64,000 nt of DNA from Chryseobacterium fluminis (GCF_026314945.1 NZ_CP111121.1:2542001-2606000); one strand, 5' to 3'. Shown: positions 46,015-55,756, counted from the stretch's first letter. Made by a program: numbers and translations. Notes: generated by a model from the letters alone, not told the origin.

Positions 46015-46045
46015 CAAATATAGAGAAGATTTTTTAATTACCAAA
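46015..46045 (-). promoter_or_regulatory. Promoter of tRNA-His
   Basis: The minus strand shows TTTG (46045-46042), 19 bases, then TATATTTG (46022-46015), 13 bases before the tRNA. Spacing and both boxes are close to the Bacteroidetes consensus. Confidence 0.75.
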
Positions 46046-46757
46046 CAATTCCATCGAAATTTTTCAAAGAAATTAGCTTCTCAGACGTAAATCCCTCAGC
46101 ATAAGTAACTCCCGAAAGCCTGCCCAAATCCTGAGCCCGGTACGTAAGACTTTCAAAAAAGTCTTTCGATGTTATCGGAGTTTCGGGTTCCTTTGAAGCA
46201 GGGTCATAAAACTGGGTTTTGAAAGCCATACACGCTGCAATTTTTTTATCCAGATAACCGGAAATATCAATAACAAATTCCGGCTTGATATCCTTCCACT
46301 GGATATAGTGAAAAATATGCTTCGGTCTCCATACTTCCTGATTTTCTCCTTCCAGAACCGTTTCAATTTTTCTGAGTCCCGATAAAAAGCACGCATCCGA
46401 TACTAATTTGGCTCCTTTTGCGTGGTCCGGATGTCTGTCATCGATTGCATTGGCCAAGACGATTTCCGGCCTGTATTTGCGTACCATTTTTACAATCCTC
46501 ATCTGGTATTCTTCAGAATTCTCAAGAAAACCATCTTTCATACCCAGGTTTTCCCTCGCCGCTACCCCTAAAATTTTGGCAGAGTCCGCTGCTTCCAGTC
46601 TTCTCGTCTCATCGGTGCCCCTGGTTCCGAGTTCACCTTTCGTGAGATCTACGATAGCACAAATTTTTCCTTCTGAGACCAATTTGGCAATGGTTCCCCC
46701 ACATCCTAACTCTACATCATCCGGATGAGCACCGAACGCTAGTATATCTGTTTTCAT
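46038..46757 (-). CDS. bshB1: Bacillithiol biosynthesis deacetylase BshB1
   Basis: 239 residues from the Met at 46757 (MKTDILAFGAHPDDVELGCGGT), the usual family length; an upstream in-frame Met lies before the TATATTTG box (46770-46763) and is rejected. PIG-L/LmbE fold with the zinc ligands in AHPDD (His 11, Asp 14) and a His in DDRHPDHAKG. Removes the acetyl group from GlcNAc-malate to give GlcN-malate, the second step of bacillithiol synthesis, a thiol used by Bacteroidetes and Firmicutes for redox balance. The -7 box ends 5 bases before the ATG, suggesting a nearly leaderless message. Confidence 0.93.
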   Translation of the reverse strand: MKTDILAFGAHPDDVELGCGGTIAKLVSEGKICAIVDLTKGELGTRGTDETRRLEAADSAKILGVAARENLGMKDGFLENSEEYQMRIVKMVRKYRPEIVLANAIDDRHPDHAKGAKLVSDACFLSGLRKIETVLEGENQEVWRPKHIFHYIQWKDIKPEFVIDISGYLDKKIAACMAFKTQFYDPASKEPETPITSKDFFESLTYRAQDLGRLSGVTYAEGFTSEKLISLKNFDGIVW

Positions 46758-46780
46758 GCTTCCAAATATAATCATAAAAC

Positions 46781-46813
46781 AAAAACTCCCCAAACACGAT
46801 GAATGGGAAGTTT
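46781..46813 (-). terminator. Probable terminator after the TPR gene
   Basis: The minus strand reads AAAACTTCCC...GGGGAGTTTTTG with one mismatch in a 10-base stem and a 13-base loop, then T-rich sequence. Confidence 0.6.
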
Positions 46814-46838
46814 TAATATCTATAATTTAAGTTATAAA

Positions 46839-48473
46839 TTATTTATTGATTTCTGCATTTAATTTTACAGCATCCTGATAAGTAGGATCCAGTTGTAATG
46901 ATTTAGCAACGTAGTCTTTTGCTTTCGTCATATCCGACTCTTTTGAAAGATAGGCTACGGCAAAATAAGCGTAAGAAAGCGTCTGCTTATTAGCTTCCAC
47001 TTCTGCCGGTTTTACAGTGGTAATATATTTTTCGTAAGCCACTTTAGCCGCATCATTGTTTCCAGCCTGTTGATAAGCATAACCCTGGCTGTAATATGCC
47101 GGTGCCCAGTCAGGAAGAACATTGATCATTTTCTGCCATGTAAGGATCGCTCCGTTCCAGTTTTTAGCATCCTGATAAGCTGTTGCCAGTTTATAAAGAG
47201 CATCAGAATCCTGAGCATTGGCTGCTACCTGCTTTTTCAGGCCTTCAATGGTAGGGTTGGTAGGCCCTGAATCAGCAGCAGACTGAGAAGCTCCTCCGCC
47301 TCCAGCGATGTTAGCCAATTCCATATCCCATTTCATTGTTTCATCCTTTGCTGCTTTTGCGATCGCTACCTTTTGCTGAGCCTCTGTCATAAGAGCAGAT
47401 TTTTTAGCTGCATCTTTTTCATCCTTTGCAAGACCTGCAGCAATAAGACCCTGTAATCCCTGGTCGGCAGGCTGAACTCTGGTTTTCTCTGCCTGAGAAA
47501 CAAAGGTATCCATGCTTTGTTTAGCTTCGGCATATTTTCCGTCAGCATACAACTGGTATGCTCTTAATTTAAATTTAATAGGATCTTCTACCTTATCAAA
47601 GATCTTATCCAAAACTGCTTTGGAGTTGGTATAATCTTCATTGGTAAAATAAAGCTTGGCAATTTCCAGCATTGTATACGGATCTTCATCAGCGTATTTT
47701 GTATAGTTGATCAAATCCTGAGTTGCTTTTGCATTTTGCTGATATTTGATATCATAAGCAGCTAGTGCTTTATAGGCCGGTGCATAAGTAGGATCCGTTG
47801 CAATGGCCTGATCGATGCTTTTCTTAGCCTGCTGCCATTGTTGAGCAGCCATCCATAAAGTTCCCATTCTGGTGTAAACAGAAGCTTTATTTTTAGCTAA
47901 AGGAAGCGCATTTTCGTAAGCACTCATTGCGTCTCCAGGAATTTTTTTGATTCTGTAGGCATCCCCTAACGTATAGTAATAGTTCGCTGGAACTCCTTTT
48001 TTCTGTGCTTTCTCAATTGCTTTATTTAAATACTGAATCGCAAGATCGGGAGCATTATTTTTTTCAAATAATGTCAAAGCTTCTGCCGCTCTGAAAAGCA
48101 CTTCAGCATCCTTTTCTCTTGAATCGGTAACGATCTTCTGGATCTCAGCAACCGCTGCCTTATCTCCTTTTCCTAACTTTACAGCAGCTAAACCAATTTT
48201 GTTAAGATAACTTTTTCCATCTGCAGCAATTCCTTTATTAAAGCTTTCCGTAGCTTTGGCATAATCCGGCTCTACCTGCTTAAGATATGTATTTCCTAAA
48301 TAGAAATAATTTTCTGCTGTAGGCGCCGTAGCAATCATATTTGTGAAATTTGTTTTTGCTTGGGCAAACTTATCGCTGTCAATACTGTTAATCCCATCTT
48401 GCACTGTTTGCGCAAAGGCAAAGTTGGTAAAAAATACCACCGCTGCTCCAAAAGCAATCTTCTTTACATTCAT
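46839..48473 (-). CDS. Periplasmic tetratricopeptide-repeat protein
   Basis: 544 residues from the Met at 48473 (MNVKKIAFGAAVVFFTNFAFAQ), which gives a clean signal peptide. The whole mature part is TPR: recognisable units include NYFYLGNTYLKQVEPDYAKATESFNKGI, YYTLGDAYRIKKIPGDAMSAYENAL, APAYKALAAYDIKYQ, and near the end YYSQGYAYQQAGNNDAAKVAYEKYI. A Ser/Gly-rich linker (AGGGGASQSAADSGP) divides the two blocks. Downstream of the pstS-like gene on the same strand, as often seen in flavobacteria after the exbB-exbD-tonB cluster. Likely an envelope scaffold; partner unknown. Confidence 0.88.
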   Translation of the reverse strand: MNVKKIAFGAAVVFFTNFAFAQTVQDGINSIDSDKFAQAKTNFTNMIATAPTAENYFYLGNTYLKQVEPDYAKATESFNKGIAADGKSYLNKIGLAAVKLGKGDKAAVAEIQKIVTDSREKDAEVLFRAAEALTLFEKNNAPDLAIQYLNKAIEKAQKKGVPANYYYTLGDAYRIKKIPGDAMSAYENALPLAKNKASVYTRMGTLWMAAQQWQQAKKSIDQAIATDPTYAPAYKALAAYDIKYQQNAKATQDLINYTKYADEDPYTMLEIAKLYFTNEDYTNSKAVLDKIFDKVEDPIKFKLRAYQLYADGKYAEAKQSMDTFVSQAEKTRVQPADQGLQGLIAAGLAKDEKDAAKKSALMTEAQQKVAIAKAAKDETMKWDMELANIAGGGGASQSAADSGPTNPTIEGLKKQVAANAQDSDALYKLATAYQDAKNWNGAILTWQKMINVLPDWAPAYYSQGYAYQQAGNNDAAKVAYEKYITTVKPAEVEANKQTLSYAYFAVAYLSKESDMTKAKDYVAKSLQLDPTYQDAVKLNAEINK

Positions 48474-48581
48474 AATCATTATATCTTTCATTTTATATTT
48501 CTAACTCGAATTTTATATTGTACACAATTTTTAGACCAAAATACTGTATTTATTTGGGTTATAACGTTACTTTAATACTTT

Positions 48582-49457
48582 TTAACGCATCTGAACCTCC
48601 CTTTTGTAAATATTATAAGGCTGAAGACCTTCCTTTTGAACGATCATCTGTCCTAACTGAGTACAGGAATACCTGATGAAGCCATTAGCAATATTAAAGT
48701 TTCCTTCATTGGTTAAAAAATAAAGCACTCTGGTAAAAGGATATTTCATTTCTCTGAGGCCTTCGGCGTCTGAAGTATATATTTCTCCGTTATCTGAAAC
48801 CGGAAGAATTTTCACCTTGTTTCTAAGGTTTTCAGAAATCTTATCATACGGACGGCTGAACGTATTAAGTCCGATGACCCCGATTTTATCAGGATATTTT
48901 GCTAACTGTTCAATAATATTTTCACTTCCCGCGATAACAGAAAATTTCAGGGCTCCGGGGGCTTTATTTAATTTCTGGGCAACAAAATTGATATTACTCG
49001 AATTGGCACCGTCAAAGATGAAATTTTTATCATCAGACTGCAGTCCGTTTTTAATTTCGTCCATGGAAATACTTTCTTTCGGAGAATCTTTGGGAACAAT
49101 AAACACAACAGCATCTGCAGCAAATTTAGCCGGCAGAAATTTCAGATCCACCTGTTCTTCGTAGGCTTTAATTTCTTCTGCTGACAGTGTTTTCGACATC
49201 ACTGCGATCCGTGCTTTATCATTAAGAAGATCTAAAAAACCCAGATCTTCCTTTTGAGTCACCACTTTAATTTTTGTTTCAGGATAATTAATCATGTATC
49301 CATCTGCCAAAGCTCCAGTAACGCTCTTAAAAGATTCGTCAGTAAGAATGGTAAGCTCACCTTTATGATAAGACGGTGATTTATCTTCTTTTTTACAGCC
49401 TGTAAAAAAAACGCTAAAAATGATTAACAGGGAAAGAACTTTTATACTACTTTTCAT
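48582..49457 (-). CDS. PstS-like phosphate-binding lipoprotein
   Basis: 291 residues from the Met at 49457, giving a lipoprotein signal (lipid Cys 21, FFTGC). Periplasmic-binding-protein fold of the PstS type (GELTILTDESF, later PKDSPKESISMDEIKNGL and GVIGLNTFSRP). No pstC, pstA, pstB or phoU is near, so a transport partner is not evident. It overlaps the upstream small membrane protein by 11 bases. Position next to the TonB cluster suggests a role other than, or in addition to, phosphate import; inference. Confidence 0.85.
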   Translation of the reverse strand: MKSSIKVLSLLIIFSVFFTGCKKEDKSPSYHKGELTILTDESFKSVTGALADGYMINYPETKIKVVTQKEDLGFLDLLNDKARIAVMSKTLSAEEIKAYEEQVDLKFLPAKFAADAVVFIVPKDSPKESISMDEIKNGLQSDDKNFIFDGANSSNINFVAQKLNKAPGALKFSVIAGSENIIEQLAKYPDKIGVIGLNTFSRPYDKISENLRNKVKILPVSDNGEIYTSDAEGLREMKYPFTRVLYFLTNEGNFNIANGFIRYSCTQLGQMIVQKEGLQPYNIYKREVQMR

Positions 49458-49644
49458 CTCCGGAATCTTTGATTTTTGAAATTGCTCTATAAATTCTGAA
49501 TATTCCGTAAAGAATAAGAAGACCACCCATCGCATATGCGATCGTTGGTTCCAGAATTGTAAAAAAGAATTTATAAACAATAACTACAATTCCTAAGATA
49601 ATATAAAATAATCCTGTGACTAAGGATAACCAATTGAACATCAT
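49447..49644 (-). CDS. Small two-helix membrane protein
   Basis: 65 residues with two hydrophobic helices (LSLVTGLFYIILGIVVIVYKF and AYAMGGLLILYGIFRIYRAI) and a charged C-terminus (KIKDSGDEK). No family recognised. Its 3' end overlaps the start of the pstS-like gene by 11 bases, so the two are translationally coupled. A terminator (49670-49695) separates it from tonB, so it probably begins a new transcript or relies on read-through. Confidence 0.8.
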   Translation of the reverse strand: MMFNWLSLVTGLFYIILGIVVIVYKFFFTILEPTIAYAMGGLLILYGIFRIYRAISKIKDSGDEK

Positions 49645-49669
49645 AATAACAAAAATACCAAAAAAAATA

Positions 49670-49695
49670 AAAAGAGAAGCAAATGCTTCTCTTTT
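49670..49695 (-). terminator. Terminator after tonB
   Basis: A perfect 11-base-pair stem AAAAGAGAAGC/GCTTCTCTTTT with a 4-base loop and A/T tracts on both sides. It ends the exbB-exbD-exbD-tonB message. Confidence 0.9.
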
Positions 49696-49722
49696 TTGTA
49701 ATTATTTAATTATAAATTAATT

Positions 49723-50565
49723 TTATTCGAAATTAATTGTAAATGGAACAGAGTAATAAGATCTTACACTTTCACCGTTTTTCTTAGCCGGCTTCCATTT
49801 TTTAAGTTTGGTAACAACTCTTTTTGCTTCGCTGTCAAAATCTCCGTTTCCTGATTTAGATGTTACCTGAACACCGGATACAGTACCGTCTCTTTCCACT
49901 ACGAACTTCAGTTTTGCTGTTAACTTACCTTCTCCTTCAACACTTCCTGTATCGAAGTTATCTCCAAGGTATCTTCTTAAAGCATCCATCCCACCAGGAT
50001 ATTCTGCTGACTGGTCTACCACGTCATATACCTCATTGGTATTTACCGGTGCTTTAACTTCTGCTGTAGAGGTTTTGGTACCTGTATTTGGAGGTGGCGG
50101 AGGTGGTACATAAGCCGGAGCTTTTACCCCTTCCTGATTATTAAGACCGGTCGTCGTTTCTAACTGCTTAGAAATCGGTGGTGGTGGCGTTTCAATTTTC
50201 GGTGCTCTTACGGGCTCCGGAACCACGTTCTGAATAACCTCGATCTTTTCCTCTTCTTTTGGTGGTGGAGGTGGTGGAGGTGGTTCTTCTTCTTTAGGCT
50301 GCTCCAAAATTTTATCTTCCTGAAGAATTTCCACTAAATCAGCTTTAACTTCCTGCTTTTCAGGCTCATTAAGTCTTTTAATGGTAAGATAAATAAAAGG
50401 AGACAAAGCCGCAACCAGGAATAATGCAGTTCCGACAATAAATGATTTAGTCAGAAGCTTCGGATACTGATTTCTCAGATCGTATGCACCATACTGCTTG
50501 TTTCTATTTTCAAATACAATCTCATCCAATGTTAGATTCTGATTGTATACATTTTCATCTGCCAT
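49723..50565 (-). CDS. tonB: Energy transducer TonB
   Basis: 280 residues. Cytoplasmic N-terminus with FENRNKQYGAYDLRNQYP (typical of Bacteroidetes TonB), one membrane helix (about 40-62), a long Pro/Glu/Lys-rich periplasmic spacer with PPPPPPPKEEEK, and a C-terminal TonB domain (about 190-280: YPGGMDALRRYLGDN, then GTVSGVQVTSKSGNGDFDSEA and KKWKPAKKNG). It carries energy from the ExbB-ExbD motor to outer-membrane receptors. Last gene of the four-gene motor operon. Confidence 0.95.
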   Translation of the reverse strand: MADENVYNQNLTLDEIVFENRNKQYGAYDLRNQYPKLLTKSFIVGTALFLVAALSPFIYLTIKRLNEPEKQEVKADLVEILQEDKILEQPKEEEPPPPPPPPKEEEKIEVIQNVVPEPVRAPKIETPPPPISKQLETTTGLNNQEGVKAPAYVPPPPPPNTGTKTSTAEVKAPVNTNEVYDVVDQSAEYPGGMDALRRYLGDNFDTGSVEGEGKLTAKLKFVVERDGTVSGVQVTSKSGNGDFDSEAKRVVTKLKKWKPAKKNGESVRSYYSVPFTINFE

Positions 50566-50589
50566 AGATTAACAAATTTTACGGTTAAA

Positions 50590-51159
50590 TTACTTTGTAG
50601 CCGGCGCTGCAGGTGCAGATCCTCCGACTTTCTTTTCATAAATAGCCTGTTCCCAAGGCTTCACATCGGTAACACCGTACTGCTCGCTTTTGGTAATAGC
50701 CATCTCGTCAAGAATATCTACAAAGTTTTTATATACAGCATCGTCAGTCGGCTTGATAATAACAGTAAATTTACTTTTATCCGCCGCATTTGCTTTTGCC
50801 TGCTCAATTATTTTTCTGATCCCTTCTCTATCAAAAGTAGTTTCATTCAGATTCTGGTCTGTTAAAGAGGTGTTATCCTGCTGATGCCAGAAAATTCTGT
50901 TGTCTTTACCTAATAATAAAGAGATGGAGTTAGAAAGTTTAATTTCCGTTGGAGGTGGTTTTTGTTTTTCATCTTTCGGTTTTGCCGGAAGACCCAAATC
51001 CATAACATTCGGTTTACTAAATGTGGTTGTAAACATAAAGAAGGTAATCAAAAGAAACCCTAAGTCCACCATCGGAGTCATATCTACACGGGTATTCTGC
51101 TTCTTGGATCTAACCTTTCCGCCTTTCCCGCCTTTTTCCTGTACTTGTACTTCTGCCAT
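50590..51159 (-). CDS. exbD: Biopolymer transport protein ExbD, second copy
   Basis: 189 residues. A cytoplasmic N-terminus rich in Gly/Lys, one membrane helix (MTPMVDLGFLLITFFMFTTTF) with the conserved Asp that carries protons, and a periplasmic domain. With ExbB and the other ExbD it forms the proton-driven motor for TonB. Twelve bases after the first exbD. The C-terminal AAPAAPATK tail is unusual but short. Confidence 0.93.
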   Translation of the reverse strand: MAEVQVQEKGGKGGKVRSKKQNTRVDMTPMVDLGFLLITFFMFTTTFSKPNVMDLGLPAKPKDEKQKPPPTEIKLSNSISLLLGKDNRIFWHQQDNTSLTDQNLNETTFDREGIRKIIEQAKANAADKSKFTVIIKPTDDAVYKNFVDILDEMAITKSEQYGVTDVKPWEQAIYEKKVGGSAPAAPATK

Positions 51160-51171
51160 TTCTAAATGATA

Positions 51172-51774
51172 TTAAGGTTTACCTTCTTGTGATGTAATCA
51201 ACCAAAATTTAAGAAAATCAATATCTCTTAAACCCTCAAATAGGCTTTTAACTTTTGGATACTCAGTGGTAACGTCTCCCTTGATCGCTAATTTGTAATC
51301 AGGATTCACGCTCAGACTTTGTTGTACCCAGTCTACTAACTGCTTATTTGTACTGTCCATAGGAATCCCTGTAGGACTCTTGAAACTCTTCTGCTCCTCA
51401 TCTGACAAATCAAGATAGCTTTTCAGTTGGCTCATAGGAACCCCAATTGCTTGTACTTTCTGGAATGCAGCTTTTTCATTGTTATCAAAAGTCATGTTAT
51501 ACTTTTGTCCCATTTTTTCTAGAAGCTGTAATCTCTCTGATGCATTTTCTACTGGCTGGAAATAAAACTTTCCGTCCGGAGTAGCATTAATAGTCATTAG
51601 ACTGGCATCAGGAAGTAACTTTTCTGATATTGAAGATGGCGGTTTGATCTGCTCCACGTCAGGTTTTTTAAACTGAGTGGTCAAGATAAAGAACGTAAGT
51701 AGCAGGAATGCAACGTCACACATTGCCGTCATATCCGTCACTACTCCATGTCTTTTTGGTTTGACTCTCGCCAT
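51172..51774 (-). CDS. exbD: Biopolymer transport protein ExbD, first copy
   Basis: 200 residues. N-terminal RVKPKRHGVVTDMTAMCDVAFLLLTFFILTTQF contains the proton-carrying Asp in the single helix. The periplasmic part (about 50-200) is longer than in E. coli ExbD. Diverged from the second copy, so the motor may use an ExbD heterodimer, as is common in flavobacteria. 58 bases after exbB. Confidence 0.93.
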   Translation of the reverse strand: MARVKPKRHGVVTDMTAMCDVAFLLLTFFILTTQFKKPDVEQIKPPSSISEKLLPDASLMTINATPDGKFYFQPVENASERLQLLEKMGQKYNMTFDNNEKAAFQKVQAIGVPMSQLKSYLDLSDEEQKSFKSPTGIPMDSTNKQLVDWVQQSLSVNPDYKLAIKGDVTTEYPKVKSLFEGLRDIDFLKFWLITSQEGKP

Positions 51775-51832
51775 TATTTTGAATTATTTTTAATTAAACT
51801 TCGTTTTTCTTAATGCAATTCCCTGCTGATTC

Positions 51833-52696
51833 TTAGTTGAACTCAGCGAAAGACTGCTGGATACTCATTGCGATCTCATCGATCTTGTAAGTTAATCCGT
51901 CAATTTTAGAAGTAAAGAAGTTATAAAGGATGATAGCGATTGCTGAAGTACCAATACCTAATGCCGTGTTGATCAAGGCTTCAGAGATACCTGTAGAAAG
52001 TGCAGCCGCATCCGGAGTACCACCTCCTGAACCTAATGCAAAGAATGCCTTGATCATCCCGATTACCGTACCTAAAAGTGCTACTAACGTTGCAACAGTA
52101 CCTAAGGTAGAAAGGATCATCATGTTTTTCTCAAGCATTGGCATCTCAAGAGTTGTAGCTTCTTCGATTGCTTTGTTAAGCGCTACCATTTTCTGCTCTT
52201 TGTTTAAAGTTGTATCATGAGATAAAGCTTTGTAAGTAGTAAGACCTTCTTTTACTACGTTTCCAACAGAACCCTGTTGTCTGTCACATTCTTCTAAAGC
52301 TTCATCAACTTTGTTTTGGTTCAGTAAGCTTCTCACCTGTACAACAAAGTTGTCTAAGTTTCCTTTTCCGGCAGCTTTACCAAGAACAAAATATCTTTCA
52401 AAAGAGAAAACGATTACAGTGATCATGAAAGTAATCAAGATCGGTACGATAACCCCTCCTTTGTAGATAATGCCTAAGAACGATTCTGGGTGAATGTCTT
52501 TTCCTTCAACACTTGAGAAAGCTACAGAACCCCCACCTAGTTTGTCTGCATCTTTAAAATTTCCTGGATTACCAAGAACGAATAGATAAATAGCAACTCC
52601 TATTAAGAATAGAATAGGAATAATTACAGCTGGATTTAAACCTCCTGCCTTTCTAGCAACTACTTGCTCATCATTTTTTGAAACATTCATTTCCAT
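51833..52696 (-). CDS. exbB: MotA/TolQ/ExbB proton channel protein
   Basis: 287 residues. Three membrane helices: near 22-42 (AVIIPILFLIGVAIYLFVLG), near 80-100 (GVIVPILITFMITVIVFSFERYF) and the conserved C-terminal region with LSTLGTVATLVALLGTVIGMIKAF and GISEALINTALGIGTSAIAIILYNF. Forms the pentameric proton channel of the TonB motor. First gene of the operon; a TAATTTTG box (52754-52747) precedes it. ATG at 52696 or two codons later are both possible. Confidence 0.94.
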   Translation of the reverse strand: MEMNVSKNDEQVVARKAGGLNPAVIIPILFLIGVAIYLFVLGNPGNFKDADKLGGGSVAFSSVEGKDIHPESFLGIIYKGGVIVPILITFMITVIVFSFERYFVLGKAAGKGNLDNFVVQVRSLLNQNKVDEALEECDRQQGSVGNVVKEGLTTYKALSHDTTLNKEQKMVALNKAIEEATTLEMPMLEKNMMILSTLGTVATLVALLGTVIGMIKAFFALGSGGGTPDAAALSTGISEALINTALGIGTSAIAIILYNFFTSKIDGLTYKIDEIAMSIQQSFAEFN

Positions 52697-52936
52697 ATTT
52701 AACTAAATTATATTGTTTTAAAATTTTACAGGGTGTAAATTAAAGGCAAAATTAATTAAAATGCAAGAGTCTTAAATAAACATTTTGCTTTTTTTTGATA
52801 AAGAAATTTTAATACAATTTCGATATTATAATTATTTTCTCTTTTTTTGGTAATATTTCTCAATTTTAACAATTACGTTAAAAATTTAAAAAAATTAAGC
52901 CTTCATTATTTTAAATTTGCCAATGTTAATTTTCTT

Positions 52937-55750
52937 TTAAATTACTATATTCACAATTCGGTGATGCACAACAATGATTTTTTTCGGTGCTTTTCCTTCT
53001 AAAATCTGCTGCATTTTTTCGTCCGCAATCACCAAATCCTCAACTTCTTTCGCAGAAAGCTGTGCAGATAGGGATATTTTAAATTTCATTTTTCCATTGA
53101 CGCTTACCGGGTATAAAATTTCGTCTTCTACCAGATAATCCTCATTTAAAACAGGAAACTTTTCAAATTCTATTGACTCACCGTGTCCCAGCATACTCCA
53201 CAGCTCTTCACAGATGTGTGGTGCATACGGAGAAATGATAACGGCTAAAGGTTCTAAAATATTGCGTTTGTTGCATTTTATTTTCTGCAGTTCATTTACG
53301 GCAATCATAAATGACGATACTGAGGTATTAAAAGAAAAGTTTTCGATGTCGTAAACCACCTTTTTTATTAAGGTATGCAATACTTTATATTCGGCCTTAG
53401 TCGGTTCTTCATCTGACACTTCAAAAACCTCGCCATTAAAATACAGATTCCAGAATTTTTTAAGGAAACCGTAAACCCCGCTTAGACCTTGGGTATTCCA
53501 TGGCTTGGATTGCTCAAGCGGTCCCAGGAACATCTCATATAATCTTAATCCGTCTGCACCGTATTCTTCACAGATATCATCAGGATTAACGACATTATAT
53601 TTGGATTTGGACATCTTTTCTACTTCACGTCCTGTGATATACCTTCCATCTTCTAAAATAAATTCAGCATCTCTATAATCCGGTCTCCAGGCCTTAAACG
53701 CTTCAGTATCCAATTCATCTGAAGTTCCTTTTAATAATGATACATCCACATGAATTTCCTGAGTCTGGTAATCTTTCGCCAGATTTTTAGATACATATTG
53801 ATTTGTACCGTCAATTCTATACACAAAAGCACTCATTCCCAAAATCATCCCCTGGTTGATCAGCTTTTGGAATGGCTCATCATGATTGATATAGCCTCTG
53901 TCTTTTAAAAACATATTCCAGAAACGGGAATACAATAAATGACCTGTTGCGTGCTCGCTACCTCCGATATACAGATCTACCTGTCCCCAGTAATCTGATT
54001 TTTCTTTATTTGTAAAAACCTCATCATTCTGCGGATCCATATACCTCAGAAAATACCATGAGCTTCCTGCCCAACCCGGCATGGTCGATAATTCTAAAGG
54101 AAATACTGTTTTATCATCAACTAATCCGGTAGCTACTACTTTTTGGTTCGCTTCGTCCCAGGCAAAAGTTTTTGAATTCCCCAATGGCGGATCTCCGTCT
54201 TCCGTGGGTAAATATTTTTCAACCTCAGGAAGTTCCAGAGGCAATGCAGAAACCGGCAATGTGTAAGGCATCCCATCTTTATAATAAATAGGAACCGGTT
54301 CTCCCCAATAACGCTGTCTGGAGAAAATCGCATCACGCTGCCTGTAATTTGTTGTTCCGTGACCGATTCCTTTTTTCTCAATAGCATTAATAATTAATAC
54401 CTTAGCTTCGTCATAGCTTAATCCGTTTAAGAAATCAGAATTTACACAGACACTGGCTTTAGAATCAAAAGAAGCTTCCTGAACATCTTCTTCAGTTTCT
54501 ACAACTTTTTTAATTTCTAAATTGAATTTCTTTGCAAACCGGTGATCACGCTCATCATGTGCAGGAACAGCCATTACCGCTCCTGTCCCATACCCCATCA
54601 ATACATAATCCGAGATATAGACCGGCATCTTTTCATGGCTGAAAGGATTAATGGCATAACTTCCCGTGAAAGCACCTGAAACGTTTTTCACGTCAGACAT
54701 CCGGTCTCTTTCTGTTTTTTTGGAAGTCTCTTCAATATAAGCATCTACCTCGGCTTTCTGTTCCGGGGAAGTAATTGTTTCCACTAATGGATTTTCCGGA
54801 GCCAGTACCATAAAGGTAGCGCCGAAAATAGTATCAGGTCTTGTTGTGAATACTTCAACGAATTCGTTCTGACCGTCGATATTAAATTTAACCTGAGCTC
54901 CCTGAGATTTTCCGATCCAGTATTCCTGGGCATCCTTCAGCGGCTGAGGCCAGTCCAGTGAGTTTAATCCCTGCAGTAATCTTTCAGAATAAGCAGAAAT
55001 TCTCATGCTCCACTGCATCATTTTCTTTTGGAAAACAGGAAAACCTCCTCTTTCAGATTTTCCGTCTTTTATTTCATCGTTGGCAAGAACAGTTCCCAGG
55101 GCAGGACACCAGTTCACCGTTGTTTCGGCCCTGTACGCCAGTCGGTAATTTAATAAGATATCTTCTTTATCGATCTCAGAAGCATTCTTCCATTCGTCTG
55201 CCGTGAAATTCAATTCATCATTTTGATTGGCATTTAAATCTTCCGTCCCCTTTTCTTCAAAATGTTTTATTAAAGTTGATACAGACTCTGCCTTACCGGT
55301 ATTTTTATTATACCATGAATGGTAGAGTTCAATAAAAATCCATTGTGTCCACTTATAGTAAGAAGCATCAGAAGTCCTTACTTCCCTGCTCCAGTCGAAT
55401 GAGAAACCGATTTTTCTTAACTGCTCTTCATATCTGTTGATATTCTGTTCCGTGGTCACCGCAGGATGCTGTCCCGTCTGAATTGCATACTGCTCTGCAG
55501 GAAGTCCGAAGCTGTCGTAACCTACCGGATGGAGCACATTGAAGCCCTGATGTCTTTTGTATCTCGCATAGATGTCCGATGCAATATATCCCAGCGGATG
55601 GCCTACGTGCAGCCCCGCACCTGACGGGTACGGAAACATGTCGAGAACATAAAATTTGGGTTTGTCTGTATTATCGGAAGTCCTGTATGTTTGATTGTCC
55701 TCCCAGTATTTCTGCCACTTTTTTTCTATCTGCTGATGATCGTAAAACAC
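52937..55750 (-). CDS. leuS: Leucine-tRNA ligase
   Basis: 937 residues. Class I synthetase with the HIGH motif in FPYPSGAGLHVGHPLGY (near 40-57), the CP1 editing domain in the middle (TTRPDTIFGATFMVLAP, GYGTGAVMAVPAHDERD) and KMSKSKYNVV for ATP use. The C-terminal anticodon domain and a short final domain are present. Charges tRNA-Leu and edits mischarged products. It stands alone; a TAAATTTG box (55834-55827) lies about 77 bases upstream, with TTAGATG repeats between. Confidence 0.97.
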   Translation of the reverse strand: MFYDHQQIEKKWQKYWEDNQTYRTSDNTDKPKFYVLDMFPYPSGAGLHVGHPLGYIASDIYARYKRHQGFNVLHPVGYDSFGLPAEQYAIQTGQHPAVTTEQNINRYEEQLRKIGFSFDWSREVRTSDASYYKWTQWIFIELYHSWYNKNTGKAESVSTLIKHFEEKGTEDLNANQNDELNFTADEWKNASEIDKEDILLNYRLAYRAETTVNWCPALGTVLANDEIKDGKSERGGFPVFQKKMMQWSMRISAYSERLLQGLNSLDWPQPLKDAQEYWIGKSQGAQVKFNIDGQNEFVEVFTTRPDTIFGATFMVLAPENPLVETITSPEQKAEVDAYIEETSKKTERDRMSDVKNVSGAFTGSYAINPFSHEKMPVYISDYVLMGYGTGAVMAVPAHDERDHRFAKKFNLEIKKVVETEEDVQEASFDSKASVCVNSDFLNGLSYDEAKVLIINAIEKKGIGHGTTNYRQRDAIFSRQRYWGEPVPIYYKDGMPYTLPVSALPLELPEVEKYLPTEDGDPPLGNSKTFAWDEANQKVVATGLVDDKTVFPLELSTMPGWAGSSWYFLRYMDPQNDEVFTNKEKSDYWGQVDLYIGGSEHATGHLLYSRFWNMFLKDRGYINHDEPFQKLINQGMILGMSAFVYRIDGTNQYVSKNLAKDYQTQEIHVDVSLLKGTSDELDTEAFKAWRPDYRDAEFILEDGRYITGREVEKMSKSKYNVVNPDDICEEYGADGLRLYEMFLGPLEQSKPWNTQGLSGVYGFLKKFWNLYFNGEVFEVSDEEPTKAEYKVLHTLIKKVVYDIENFSFNTSVSSFMIAVNELQKIKCNKRNILEPLAVIISPYAPHICEELWSMLGHGESIEFEKFPVLNEDYLVEDEILYPVSVNGKMKFKISLSAQLSAKEVEDLVIADEKMQQILEGKAPKKIIVVHHRIVNIVI

Positions 55751-55756
55751 TTTATA

